The translations under genes were made by a program, and so were the position numbers. A stretch of DNA of 64,000 bases from Dyella sp. C11 (GTDB lineage Bacteria > Pseudomonadota > Gammaproteobacteria > Xanthomonadales > Rhodanobacteraceae), in NCBI RefSeq assembly GCF_003121485.1, contig NZ_QAVX01000007.1, positions 62,001 to 126,000 of the forward strand, read 5' to 3'. This document shows, piece by piece, positions 52,244-61,058 of the stretch (position 1 is the first letter of the stretch; each line of letters opens with the position of its first letter). Under the pieces are notes generated by a model, which saw nothing but the letters and a program-made list of their open reading frames with translations, was not told the origin of the DNA and did no database searches.

Positions 52244-52822
52244 TCAGGCGTGCAGGTAGCCCGTAATGGCGCTGCGCTGCATCTGCTTGGTCCACTGGCC
52301 GGCTTCGCCAGCTTCTTGGTATGTGAAGTACTGTGCCAGATCGCCACCGTACACGTGAAGCGTCAGCGCCGTTTCGTGCCGGGAGAGGTTCCGGCAGCGG
52401 TGTGCATGACGGTCATCGGCATCGAACCAGGTGACATCGCCGGGGCCCAGCCAGTCGCGGCCGGTCATTCGCAAAAACTTCCCGTCGTCGCCCCGATCCC
52501 ACGATTCCACTTCCAGGGCGCCGTGCAGGGCGAGTTCCAGGCCCCACAGGCCATCGTGGTCGTGGATGGGCGTGTGGTAGTCGGCCGGCCAGGCCATGAC
52601 CAGCACGCTGATCTCCGGCTTGTTGCGCTGGGCGACCAGCCAGCGTTCAAAGCCCTTGTTGGGCGTACGCAGGTCGGCCAGGTCATCGACCAGCGCCTGT
52701 TTGTTCTGGAAGACCGTACGGCTCAATTCCCTTGCCATGGTGGCAAGGTCGGGGTGCTTGCCCACGCCATAGTCAAACGCGATATCACGCAGCGCCTTGA
52801 GGTGTTGCATGTGTTTGGCCAT
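52244..52822 (-). CDS. Cysteine-dioxygenase-like cupin
   Basis: 192 aa. The cupin metal motif is HTPIHDHDGLWGLELALHG with a third histidine in RHETALTLHVYGG, as in bacterial cysteine/thiol dioxygenases. Would oxidise a thiol such as cysteine to a sulfinate. The active-site Tyr-Cys crosslink is not required in bacterial types, and specificity cannot be told. Start may be MQHL (second ATG). First gene of a two-gene unit with the FAD protein. Confidence 0.82.
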   Translation of the reverse strand: MAKHMQHLKALRDIAFDYGVGKHPDLATMARELSRTVFQNKQALVDDLADLRTPNKGFERWLVAQRNKPEISVLVMAWPADYHTPIHDHDGLWGLELALHGALEVESWDRGDDGKFLRMTGRDWLGPGDVTWFDADDRHAHRCRNLSRHETALTLHVYGGDLAQYFTYQEAGEAGQWTKQMQRSAITGYLHA

Positions 52823-53046
52823 GCGATGTTACTCGACGGAAACCGGCGCGCAGTGGACCACGCATATCGTTAAAGTCCCGTAACACCGGGGCGATAGATC
52901 CATCGGTATCGGCATGACTTTCGCGACATGCGCCCTGTCACGCAAAAGCGCACATTGGCGTTGCAATGACCTTGAAACCCGCGGCGGGCGCCACAACACG
53001 TCCTTGCGAAACGGTCGCCGGCGGTGATGCCGGCAGGAGAAACGTC

Positions 53047-53337
53047 ATGATTGCGTTGAGCGTGCTCTTGATGTTCGTGGTGGGCTTGTGGCTGGGCATC
53101 GCGATGATCGGCCTGGTGTTCAAGCTCGTCTTTTCCCTGATCGGCGGCCTCTTCAGCGTGGTTGGCGCCGTGCTCGGTCTGGTGTTCGGCGGCGTTGCAC
53201 TGCTTGTCGCCGCGCCCATCGTTGCGCTTGCGCTGCTGCCGCTTTGCCTTCCCGTGATGCTGTTCGTGGCCGTGGTGTGGGCCATCGTGCGCCTGGCGCG
53301 CGGGCCGGCGCACTCCATGCCAGCCAACGCCAACTGA
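53047..53337 (+). CDS. Small hydrophobic membrane protein (96 aa)
   Basis: Almost entirely hydrophobic with three spans and Gly-rich motifs (IGGLFSVVGAVLGLVFGGVALL), with a charged tail RLARGPAHSMPANAN. AGGAGA precedes the ATG; an upstream in-frame start lacks such a signal. Function unknown. It is followed by an intrinsic terminator. Confidence 0.7.
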   Translation: MIALSVLLMFVVGLWLGIAMIGLVFKLVFSLIGGLFSVVGAVLGLVFGGVALLVAAPIVALALLPLCLPVMLFVAVVWAIVRLARGPAHSMPANAN

Positions 53338-53358
53338 TCGTCCGCTTTGCCGTGGAAC

Positions 53359-53397
53359 GGCCCGACCTGCCACTGGATGCAGGCCGGGCCTTCCTTT
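53359..53397 (+). terminator. Intrinsic terminator after the small membrane protein
   Basis: GGCCCGACCTGC and GCAGGCCGGGCC arms (one A-C mismatch) around CACTGGAT, then TTCCTTT. Confidence 0.7.
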
Positions 53398-53423
53398 ATG
53401 TGCATGCGGCAACGTGATCGCGG

Positions 53424-54083
53424 CTACAGCTCGTTCAAGTTGAACGTCACCGGCACGCGAGCCCAGGCACGCACGGCGTGCCCATCCACCTTGGCCGGCT
53501 CGAAGCGCCAGCCTTTCAACACCTGCTCCATGGCGCTCTTGTCGAGCATCGTGTAGCCGCTGCTCTCTTCGATGGCCACGTTCTGTGGCACGCCGTTTTC
53601 ATCCACCAGCACCTTGAGCACGACCTTGCCCTGCATGCGCGAACGCAAGGCTTGCGGCGGGTATTTCAGTGGTGTGGCGCGATAGGCGAGGGTGGCTTCC
53701 ACGAGTTCGCCGGTGGAAGGTAGCGATGCAGGGGGCGCCACGGTGGGCGGTGTTGGTACGGCAGGCGCGCTGCCTTCGTCCGTCATGGTGATCGGTGGCG
53801 ACACCGGTTGCGGTTGTGGCACGGCCTGAGTGTGCGGAATGGATTTGGGTAACTCAGGCTTCTTCAACTCGATGGGCGGCGGTGGTGGCGGCTCCTTGGT
53901 GGGCGTGATCCAGCTGATCGGCGTTTCCGCGATGCGCTTCACCTGTTGTGCGAATTCCGGAGCCATCGGGCGCATGACGACGAGCAGGGCGGCAAGGTTC
54001 AGGGCCATCGCGGCGCTCAGCGCCGCGATGCGGGCGCCGTCGGGATGGGCGTGACGGGGTACAGCCAGGCTTGCGGACGACAT
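53424..54083 (-). CDS. tonB: TonB energy transducer
   Basis: 219 aa. The start follows AGGAGG. One N-terminal membrane span (about residues 18-37), proline-rich linker (EPPPPPPIELKKPELPKS and further), and the C-terminal TonB domain ATPLKYPPQALRSRMQGKVVLKVLVDENG. Couples proton motive force to outer membrane receptors such as the one at 28965. No exbB/exbD nearby. A universal stress gene lies 185 bases upstream on the same strand. Confidence 0.92.
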   Translation of the reverse strand: MSSASLAVPRHAHPDGARIAALSAAMALNLAALLVVMRPMAPEFAQQVKRIAETPISWITPTKEPPPPPPIELKKPELPKSIPHTQAVPQPQPVSPPITMTDEGSAPAVPTPPTVAPPASLPSTGELVEATLAYRATPLKYPPQALRSRMQGKVVLKVLVDENGVPQNVAIEESSGYTMLDKSAMEQVLKGWRFEPAKVDGHAVRAWARVPVTFNLNEL

Positions 54084-54268
54084 AGGCGACCTCCTGACGT
54101 ATCGATGTGAGTTGTATTGCCCGCGCACGCCGCCGGGGAAAGCGGAGGGATTCGTGCCGGTGCGATTCCAGCCTATGCCTGGAAAAAAGACTTGCGCAAG
54201 TAGCCGTATGGAAGGCTATTCTCTGAAAGCTTTCCCGCCGTCATTCCGGTGGGATATTTGGATCGGTC

Positions 54269-55096
54269 TTAGTGCGCCACCAGCATCGGCACGTCGCCGT
54301 GCATGAACAGGTGGCGCGTGGTGCCGCCCAGCACCATCTGCGCGAGCCGCGAACGGCTCCATGCCCCCATCACGATCAAATCGGCCTGCATGGCATGGGC
54401 GGCGTCGAGCACGGCCGGTCCGGCGGCGTGGCTGGGACCGGTATCCAGTGTGTCGACGCGGGCGTTGATGCCGCGGCGTTGCAGCCAGTCGGCAAGTCCG
54501 GGTGGAGGCAGCACGGGCAACATGTCCTCGTTCATCACGCTGCCGTCGAGCACGTACACGTCATCGGCCTTCTGCAACAGAGGAACGGCGGCGGCGAGCG
54601 CGAGCGCCGATTCCCGGCTGCCATTCCAGGCCACCAGCACTTTGGCGCCGATGGACGGGACGGGTGAGGTATCGGGCACCACCAGCACAGGCCGGCCGCT
54701 GGCAAACACGCAGCGCGACACCGAACCAAAGCCCACCGGCGCATCGCTGCGCTTCTGGCTGCGCTCCATGATCAGCATGTCATAACCGGACACCGCCTGG
54801 CTCACGGCTTGCACCGTATCCCCTTGGGTCACGCGCCAGCGGCCCGTGATGGAACGGGCGGCGAGCGCCTGCTGCCACGCGGCGTCATGGGCTTGTGCTT
54901 CGGCCACGCGCCGCTGGGTCTCCTCCAATTGCACGGGAACGGCTTCGGGAAGGCTGAAGGCCGTTGCGGGCAGGTCGGCGACATAGAGCGCATCGAGTCG
55001 CGCGCCCAGCCGATGTGCAAGGGCGATGGCGGCGCGGGGCGCGGCAACGCCAAGGTCCAGATGGTCCAGATGCAACAGCACGTCGATCGCTGACAT
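54269..55096 (-). CDS. Universal stress protein (tandem UspA domains)
   Basis: 275 aa with two Usp folds; the second holds the ATP-type loop GAWSRSRLAQMVLGGTTRHLF. The first half has a degenerate loop (ERSQKRSDAPVGFGSVSRCVF). GGGAGAG precedes the ATG. Role is stress survival, in general. A longer reading frame extends upstream but has no support. Confidence 0.88.
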   Translation of the reverse strand: MSAIDVLLHLDHLDLGVAAPRAAIALAHRLGARLDALYVADLPATAFSLPEAVPVQLEETQRRVAEAQAHDAAWQQALAARSITGRWRVTQGDTVQAVSQAVSGYDMLIMERSQKRSDAPVGFGSVSRCVFASGRPVLVVPDTSPVPSIGAKVLVAWNGSRESALALAAAVPLLQKADDVYVLDGSVMNEDMLPVLPPPGLADWLQRRGINARVDTLDTGPSHAAGPAVLDAAHAMQADLIVMGAWSRSRLAQMVLGGTTRHLFMHGDVPMLVAH

Positions 55097-55397
55097 GGTG
55101 GCTCTCCCGATTCCCGGTGCGTCTCCAGCATAGAGCCTGCCATCGATGGGCGTGTAGCGCACGTTGTCGCGTGTTCGCACACACGCCCAAAAAAAAGCCC
55201 CGCACAGGATGGCGGGGCGGTAAGGCCGGACGTCGGGGGAGAGAGAGGGGACATCCGGGTGTCGAATTTTTTTCTTTTTCGGCTTGTTTTGGCGTACATC
55301 CCGGGTGAAAGATGTATTCACGCCACAGCGGCCCATCGGTTGCCAGAATTGCGCGCTTGCCGCGCACGGCGTTTGGGGCATTCAAGGGAGACGAAAC
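55097..55397. other. 301-bp region between divergent genes
   Basis: No protein gene. It contains an intrinsic terminator oriented for the minus strand (55189-55218), a T-rich stretch (about 55267-55290) and two near copies of ACATCC(C)GGGTG (about 55251 and 55294). Confidence 0.55.
55189..55218 (-). terminator. Orphan minus-strand terminator
   Basis: Read on the minus strand: GCCCCGC, loop, GCGGGGC, then eight T. No minus-strand gene lies between it and 55398, so it may end a small RNA or shield the stress protein gene from antisense read-through. Confidence 0.65.
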
Positions 55398-55832
55398 ATG
55401 AGTATGTCGAAGTGGATGGGCGCAGCGATGCTGGCCTTTGCCGGGTGCATGGCATCGGTGCCGGCGCATGCGGGCGATCTCGAGTGCAAGATGAATTTCA
55501 ATCTCTCGGGCTGGTCGATCTTCTATCAGACGGCCACGGGCAGCGGCACCGTTCATTGCAGCAATGGACAGAGCATGTCGGTGCACATCCGCGTCAAGGG
55601 CGGCGGCCTGACGTTCGGCAAAAGCCAGATCACCGATGGCGTGGGCAAGTTCTCCGGCATCGGCAGCATCAGCGAGATCAAGGGCCATTACGCCGATGCG
55701 GGCGTGCACGCCGGCGCGTCATCCTCGGCCGGCGCACGGGTGATGACCAAGGGCAATGTGTCGCTGGCGCTCAGTGGCACGGGCAAGGGTTGGGACCTGG
55801 GCGTGGCCTTTGGGGCCTTCATCATCGAATGA
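55398..55832 (+). CDS. Secreted Gly/Ser-rich protein (144 aa), unknown
   Basis: Signal peptide (AFAGCMASVPAHA/GDLEC), then two cysteines (ECKMNF; VHCSNG) and a repeating Gly/Ser/Ala pattern (HAGASSSAGARVMTKG; GKGWDLGVAFGAF) suggesting a beta-rich fold. AAGGGAGACG precedes the ATG. The layout recalls DUF992/YSC84-like proteins but the match is weak. It is flanked by the orphan terminator and hemolysin III gene. Confidence 0.65.
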   Translation: MSMSKWMGAAMLAFAGCMASVPAHAGDLECKMNFNLSGWSIFYQTATGSGTVHCSNGQSMSVHIRVKGGGLTFGKSQITDGVGKFSGIGSISEIKGHYADAGVHAGASSSAGARVMTKGNVSLALSGTGKGWDLGVAFGAFIIE

Positions 55833-55942
55833 CGGCGCGGGCCGGGCGGCGTTTCATACGCTGCCCGGCCTTGCAATCAGGCTCAGGCAGGCTAAGGTGA
55901 CGGGGCCGTACGCTCCAGTACGTTCCGTTTGAGGAATGCCCC

Positions 55943-56611
55943 ATGTCTGCCATCCCCGGCACGGCTCTTCCCCGTTACGCCTTCGGCGACGAGCTCGCCA
56001 GCAGCATCATCCACGGTATCGGCATCCTGCTGAGCATCGCCGGTCTCGCCACGCTGGTGGCTTATGCATCGCTGTACGGCGACGCTCGCGCCATCGTGGC
56101 GAGTGCCGTGTTCGGCACCACGCTGATCCTTTGCTACACCGCCTCCACGCTGTACCACTCCATTCGTGGCGATGCCGCGCGTGGCGTGCTGCGCACGCTG
56201 GACCACATCGCCATCTTCCTGCTCATCGCCGGCACGTACACGCCGTTCACGCTGATTGCGTTGCCGGGTACCTGGGGCTGGAGCCTGTTCGGCACGGTGT
56301 GGGCGCTGGCCGTCATGGGCATCGCGCTGGAGCTTGGCCTTCTGAAGAAGTACCGCAAGCTGGCGGTGCTGATGTACGTGGGCATGGGCTGGGTGGGCGT
56401 GATCGCATTCAAGCCGCTGCTCCAGCATCTGCAGACCGGCGGCATGGTGTTGCTGCTGGCCGGTGGCGTGGCCTATACGCTGGGCGTGCCGTTCTACATG
56501 GCGCGCAAGCTGCCGTATCACCACTCGGTGTGGCACTTCTTCGTGCTGGCCGGCAGCGTGCTGCATTACCTGGCCGTGCTGCTTTACGTGCTGCCCGACG
56601 CGCGGGGTTGA
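55943..56611 (+). CDS. Hemolysin III family membrane protein (PAQR-like)
   Basis: 222 aa, seven spans. The conserved metal-site residues of the family are visible: STLYHS, LDHIAIFLLIAGTYTPF and HSVWHFFVLAGSVLHY. GAGGA precedes the ATG. Related to PAQR receptors and YqfA; the hemolysin name is historical. A family-1 inverted-repeat element and a shared terminator follow. Confidence 0.92.
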   Translation: MSAIPGTALPRYAFGDELASSIIHGIGILLSIAGLATLVAYASLYGDARAIVASAVFGTTLILCYTASTLYHSIRGDAARGVLRTLDHIAIFLLIAGTYTPFTLIALPGTWGWSLFGTVWALAVMGIALELGLLKKYRKLAVLMYVGMGWVGVIAFKPLLQHLQTGGMVLLLAGGVAYTLGVPFYMARKLPYHHSVWHFFVLAGSVLHYLAVLLYVLPDARG

Positions 56612-56652
56612 GCGTCGCGCGCGTCGCTACATTGCGTCGCGGTTTCCCTGCT

Positions 56653-56743
56653 CGTCATTGTCGCGAAGGCGGGAATTCAGTGTCTTGGCTTCTTCGCTTC
56701 GTCGAGACAAAGGCACTGGATTCCCGCCTTCGCGAGAATGACG
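56653..56743. repeat. Inverted-repeat element, family 1, second copy
   Basis: Arms 56653-56682 and 56714-56743 (30 bases each) are reverse complements with two mismatches. They align with the element at 4411-4522 (shared CGTCATTC...GCGAAGGC...GGGAATCCAG pattern). Confidence 0.8.
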
Positions 56744-56797
56744 GGTAGGAAGGTTTCGCCGCGGTGGATGCTCGGACGATCTGATGCGTTTGCAAAC

Positions 56798-56828
56798 AAA
56801 AAGGCCGCGCTTGATGCGCGGCCTTTTT
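56798..56828. terminator. Bidirectional intrinsic terminator
   Basis: AAAAAGGCCGCGC, loop TTGAT, GCGCGGCCTTTTT. It sits between the convergent hemolysin III and DUF885 genes. Confidence 0.85.
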
Positions 56829-56847
56829 GCTTCATGCGATGGACGGC

Positions 56848-58617
56848 TTACTTCTTCTGCTGCGACGGAATGAACTGCGTGCGCACCGCTTCCGCCAGCT
56901 GTTCCGGCGGCAGCAGGCCCTGGCCGATCACGAAGTCGTTGAAGGCCTGGCGATTGAAGTCCTTGCCCAGCGCGAGTTCGGTGTTCAGGCGCGTCTGCTG
57001 CAGGCGCATGTATCCGTAGAAATACGCAGTGGCCTGACCGGGGCTGTTGAACGTGTAGCGGTCCAGTTCCTGCTGCGTCATGGCTTCGGACAGGCCCACG
57101 TCGTAACGCAGCACGTCGTGCGCGCGTTCCTTGGTGATCAGGCCGAGGTTGAGCATTGGATCAAGGTAGGCGCGGGCAGCACGCTGCAGACGAGCCTGCA
57201 GGGCCACGAACTGGCCAGCCGGCGGCTCGTACGGCAGCATTTCCGACTCGGCGTACAGTGCCCAGCCTTCCACGTTCACGCTGTTGAAGGCGAACAGGCT
57301 GCGGGCCAGCGACACGCCGCGTTCCACCATCGCCGCGAACTGCAGCTCGTGGCCGGGGCGGCCTTCGTGCGAGGTCAACGTCCAGGCGGCAGCCTTGTAG
57401 GTGAAGTCGTCATAGGAATCGGACTTGCTGCCGCTGGGGTTCCCCATGGTCAGCACGAAAGTGCCTTGCTCGCCGTGGTTGTTGATGAAGGGCGGCGGGT
57501 CCATGTGCGGTGCCGGCACGGCAGCGGTCTCGGCTTCCGATGCCAGGCGCATCTGCATCTTGCGCTGGGGCAGGGTGATGATGTGCTCGCGACGGATGGT
57601 GTCTTCGATCTGGCCGATCACCTGGTGGTAATACGGCACCACGTCGTCCTTGCCCAGCTGTTCCTTCTTCAGCGCCTTGAGCACATCGCGGTAATCGGTG
57701 GCCTGGATGTTCTCGGCCTTCGCCACCACCGGCGCCATCATCTGCATCATCGAACGCAGCTCGGTGAATTCGAACTGCGCTTCCTTGATCAGCTGCTCCG
57801 GCGGGATGTCGATGCCGACCTGCTTGAGGTTATAGGCGTACAGCGGCTCGGGCAGGCGGAAGTCCGCACGGGCGCGCGGCACGATGGTGGAGCGCACCCA
57901 CGCGTCGTACTCCTTGAGCTGGCTGTCCATCGCATCCAGCGCGGCCTTGCTCTCGGCGTCGTCCAGCTTGTACTTGGCGAACAGCTGGCGAATGCCCTGC
58001 GCATAACGCTGCGAATTGCTGAGCTTCTGCTCGACTTCGTTCTTGTACGGACCGATCAGATCCTTTTCACCGATGCGCGCATTGGTCTGCGCCTTGGCCA
58101 GATCCACCAGCGGCGTACAGCCCGGTGCCTTGCCCACGTAGCATTCCAGGCGCTTGGCGGCTGACGGGCGACGCTTGGCGTCCACATCGTCCTTCAGCAG
58201 GGCGAACTCACCCTGGAAGATCAGCTGGCCGACATCCTGGTACGGCAGCATGTACTTGTGCGTGAGATCGATGCCTTCGATCTGCTGGTCCGCCGCCTTG
58301 ATCATGATCTGCAGATCCTGGCGGACGTTCGGGTCCTTCTCGTCGGCCAGCATCTTCTCGAGCTTCGTCTTGGCGTCGACCAGTGCGGCGCGCGAACGCG
58401 CGTCCACGTCCGGCTTCAAGTCGACCACCTTGTCGTCGAAACCGGGTACGCCGATCTGCGAGGCGAACTCGGGGTTGAACTTCGCCATCACGTCCAGCAG
58501 CACCTTGGCATCAGTGTTGCTGCGTTCGATCCAGGCGGGCGACTTGGCGGCTTCCGCCTGGGCGGAGCCGATGGCAGCCAGCGACACCGCCAGCGCAAGG
58601 GCAAGACGTTTGGACAT
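56848..58617 (-). CDS. DUF885 secreted peptidase-like protein
   Basis: 589 aa with a signal peptide (LAAIGSAQA/EAA). The DUF885 metal-site signature HEGRPGHELQ near residue 430 and NVEGWALYAESE match a zinc-dependent peptidase fold. Start MSKRLALAL is a clean signal-peptide beginning; a longer frame upstream is unlikely. Substrate unknown, probably peptides in the periplasm. Confidence 0.87.
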   Translation of the reverse strand: MSKRLALALAVSLAAIGSAQAEAAKSPAWIERSNTDAKVLLDVMAKFNPEFASQIGVPGFDDKVVDLKPDVDARSRAALVDAKTKLEKMLADEKDPNVRQDLQIMIKAADQQIEGIDLTHKYMLPYQDVGQLIFQGEFALLKDDVDAKRRPSAAKRLECYVGKAPGCTPLVDLAKAQTNARIGEKDLIGPYKNEVEQKLSNSQRYAQGIRQLFAKYKLDDAESKAALDAMDSQLKEYDAWVRSTIVPRARADFRLPEPLYAYNLKQVGIDIPPEQLIKEAQFEFTELRSMMQMMAPVVAKAENIQATDYRDVLKALKKEQLGKDDVVPYYHQVIGQIEDTIRREHIITLPQRKMQMRLASEAETAAVPAPHMDPPPFINNHGEQGTFVLTMGNPSGSKSDSYDDFTYKAAAWTLTSHEGRPGHELQFAAMVERGVSLARSLFAFNSVNVEGWALYAESEMLPYEPPAGQFVALQARLQRAARAYLDPMLNLGLITKERAHDVLRYDVGLSEAMTQQELDRYTFNSPGQATAYFYGYMRLQQTRLNTELALGKDFNRQAFNDFVIGQGLLPPEQLAEAVRTQFIPSQQKK

Positions 58618-58702
58618 GGGCACATCCCTGAAGGTGAGGTACCCCGAGCCTATAAGGCAACGCGCGGAGCGCGCCATGTGCCGAAGGTCGCCCCGGAAGC
58701 GG

Positions 58703-59188
58703 TCAGCCGACCAGCATGGCAAAGCCAAACAGGCCGATCATCACGAACGAGAGCACCAGCTTCACGAAGGTACCGAACAGCAGGCCGAGCCACGTGGCAA
58801 CGCCCACATGCGCCGAGCGCAGCACGCTCTTTCCCGACGCCAGCTCGCCCAGCAGCGCGCCAAGGAACGGGCCGGCGATGAGTCCGGCCAGGCCGAAGAA
58901 CATGCCCACCACCGTACCGACGCCCGCGCCCCAGATGGCCCGCCGGCTGGCCCCGACCCGTTTGGCGCCTAGCGAGGCGGCGACAAAATCCAGCAGCACG
59001 CCAATGGCGCCGAGAAAGCCGATGACGACCAGCCACCACAGGCCCAGGTGCCGGTACTGGTCCACCGCCGCGGCCAGCCAGATGCCGCCGAAGATCATCG
59101 GAATGCCCGGCAGCGCGGGCAGGATGTTGCCGGCAAGGCCGCCGATCATCAGTAACGCGGCAAGCACGTACAGTGCGATTTCCAGCAT
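58703..59188 (-). CDS. DUF456 membrane protein
   Basis: 161 aa, four to five spans. The family segment GLAGNILPALPGIPMIFGGIW is at the N-terminus. The long frame running upstream of this ATG lacks supporting signals; CGGAGA precedes the ATG. Function of DUF456 is unknown. Confidence 0.82.
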   Translation of the reverse strand: MLEIALYVLAALLMIGGLAGNILPALPGIPMIFGGIWLAAAVDQYRHLGLWWLVVIGFLGAIGVLLDFVAASLGAKRVGASRRAIWGAGVGTVVGMFFGLAGLIAGPFLGALLGELASGKSVLRSAHVGVATWLGLLFGTFVKLVLSFVMIGLFGFAMLVG

Positions 59189-59290
59189 GGTTTTCTCCGT
59201 GTGCGGCAGCCAGCATATCGGGAGGCCGTTGCAGCGTGCAGCGAAGGCTTGGGCGACAATAAGGCGGCAGTCACGACGGCAGGCGCTTCC

Positions 59291-59944
59291 ATGGAAAGTT
59301 CGCGCGACATGCTCCTCAAGGCCGATGAACTGGGTCGTATCGAAACGACCGAGCGCGACGGCGTGCGGGTGATCCGTCGCGATGTCGATGCCGCTCGCTG
59401 GTGGGCTCGCGCCTTGGCGCGCAACGCGGCCGCACGCGAAGCGCGCGCATTGGCGGCACTCGATGGTATCGATGGTGTTCCCACGCTGCTGAGCTGGGAC
59501 GGCCGCGAGTTGCTGCGTGGTTACATCTGCGGCGCGCCCATGCAACAGGCGCAACCGCGCGACCCCGCCTATTACCGGGAGGCGCTGCGCCTGCTGGCGC
59601 GCCTGCATCGCCGCGGCATCGTGCACAACGACCTTGCCAAGGAACCCAACTGGCTGGTGCGAACGGACGGTCGCCCTGCCGTGGTCGACTTCCAGGTCGC
59701 ATGGACGCAAACGCGCCGCAACGCGCTGTTTCGCGTGCTTGCGCGTGAGGACGTGCGTCACCTGCTCAAGCACAAGCGCACGTATTGCCCGCAAGCGTTG
59801 ACGGCCCGGCAACGCGCCATTCTCGACACGCCAGCGCCCCATGCACGGTTGTGGCGTGCCACCGGCAAGCGCCTTTACAAGCTCATTGCTCGGCGCGTGT
59901 TCGGTTATTGGGACAACGAGGGAAAGGGACGCGTGCGGCAGTAA
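59291..59944 (+). CDS. Small RIO/WaaP-like kinase
   Basis: 217 aa. The kinase core is visible: catalytic HNDLAKEPN (H-x-D-x4-N) near residue 114, and metal-binding DFQ in VVDFQVAW. The preceding Arg-rich segment may carry the ATP lysine region. It resembles RIO-like or lipopolysaccharide (Kdo/WaaP) kinases, so the substrate is uncertain. Start chosen at MESSRD; the longer frame looks unlike protein. Confidence 0.72.
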   Translation: MESSRDMLLKADELGRIETTERDGVRVIRRDVDAARWWARALARNAAAREARALAALDGIDGVPTLLSWDGRELLRGYICGAPMQQAQPRDPAYYREALRLLARLHRRGIVHNDLAKEPNWLVRTDGRPAVVDFQVAWTQTRRNALFRVLAREDVRHLLKHKRTYCPQALTARQRAILDTPAPHARLWRATGKRLYKLIARRVFGYWDNEGKGRVRQ

Positions 59945-59958
59945 AGATGCCGCTTTTC

Positions 59959-60044
59959 TGTAGGAGCGCACTTTGTGCGCGACCGCAGCCTCTGGTGTCT
60001 TCGTGCATGTCAGCGCTGCCGTCGCGCACAAGTGCGCTCCTACA
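59959..60044. repeat. REP-type inverted pair, family 2, copy 4
   Basis: TGTAGGAGCGCACTTTGTGC and its inverted partner GCACAAGTGCGCTCCTACA around a ~38-base spacer. Same family as 10620-11126, with diverged spacer. Confidence 0.8.
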
Positions 60045-60053
60045 GGTAGTGCA

Positions 60054-60941
60054 CTAGACGCCGAAGCGCTCCAGCAGAAAGTCGATCATGCTCCGCAGTT
60101 TTGCGGTGGGCCTTCGATCCTGCGCATAGAGCAAATGCATCGGCGTCGAAGGGGGCGCCCATTCTGGCAACACCGGCATCAGCCTTCCTTCGGCCAGGTC
60201 ATCCGACAGCAGTACCTCGGGCTGAAGCACGATGCCGGCGCCGTGCAGCGCGGCCACGCGCAGTGCATCGCCATGATCCACGGATAGCCGGCCCTGCACC
60301 GGCACATCGCATGTTTCGCCCTGCGGGCCGAGCAGTCGCCACTGATCCCGACGGCGCCAGTTGGTCAAGCCCAGACAGACATGCTTCGCCAGTTCTTCCG
60401 GCCGCGCAGGTGTGCCGTGCCTTGCCAGATACTGTGGCGATGCCGCGAGCAGCATGCGATACGGCTGCAAGGTCCTCGCCACCAGTTGCGGGTCGTCGAC
60501 GGCGCCGATGCGGATGCCCAGTTCATAGCCTTCACCGACCAGGTCGTACACGCGATTGTCGAGCGAGAGTTCGACGCTGACGTCCGGGTAGCGCTGCAAG
60601 TAATCGGTGAGTGCAGGTGTAAGGCGACGGCTGCCGAAACTCATGGGTGCGGTGATGCGCAGGCGTCCGCGCGGCGTTGCTTGCAGTTCGTGCGCGCTGC
60701 GCTCGGCGAGTTCCACATCGGCGAGCACGAGTTTGCAGCGTTCGTAGTACAGGCGACCCACTTCGGTGAGTTGTTGCCGGCGCGTGGTCCGATGAAGCAG
60801 GCGTGCACCCAGGCGTTGCTCGATCGCACGGATGTGCTTGCCCGCCATGGTGGGCGACACGCCACTGGCCTCGGCTGCGGCGGCAAAGCTGCCGGCATCC
60901 ACCACGCGCACGAACATCGCCATGCTCGCCAATGTGTCCAT
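60054..60941 (-). CDS. LysR-family transcriptional regulator
   Basis: 295 aa. N-terminal helix-turn-helix (MDTLASMAMFVRVVDAGSFAA; TMAGKHIRAIEQRLGARLL) and effector domain, typical of the family. The start is the ATG for MDTLASM; the longer upstream frame has shadow composition. Divergent from an SDR gene; the gap holds the dyad ACCCAT-N8-ATGGGT (60950-60969). Confidence 0.9.
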   Translation of the reverse strand: MDTLASMAMFVRVVDAGSFAAAAEASGVSPTMAGKHIRAIEQRLGARLLHRTTRRQQLTEVGRLYYERCKLVLADVELAERSAHELQATPRGRLRITAPMSFGSRRLTPALTDYLQRYPDVSVELSLDNRVYDLVGEGYELGIRIGAVDDPQLVARTLQPYRMLLAASPQYLARHGTPARPEELAKHVCLGLTNWRRRDQWRLLGPQGETCDVPVQGRLSVDHGDALRVAALHGAGIVLQPEVLLSDDLAEGRLMPVLPEWAPPSTPMHLLYAQDRRPTAKLRSMIDFLLERFGV

Positions 60942-60949
60942 GATTGAAA

Positions 60950-60969
60950 ACCCATGGTGTTGAATGGGT
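60950..60969. promoter_or_regulatory. Dyad between LysR and SDR genes
   Basis: ACCCAT (60950-60955), eight bases, ATGGGT (60964-60969): candidate operator of the adjacent LysR. Spacing is shorter than the usual T-N11-A pattern, so it is only a candidate. Confidence 0.4.
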
Positions 60970-61058
60970 CGAATGATGGCACGTTTATTCCGCGATGCAT
61001 CCGGCGGAAACTGGACCCTTGGCGACCCATCACGGGGCGCACGTATCGAGGTATGTCC

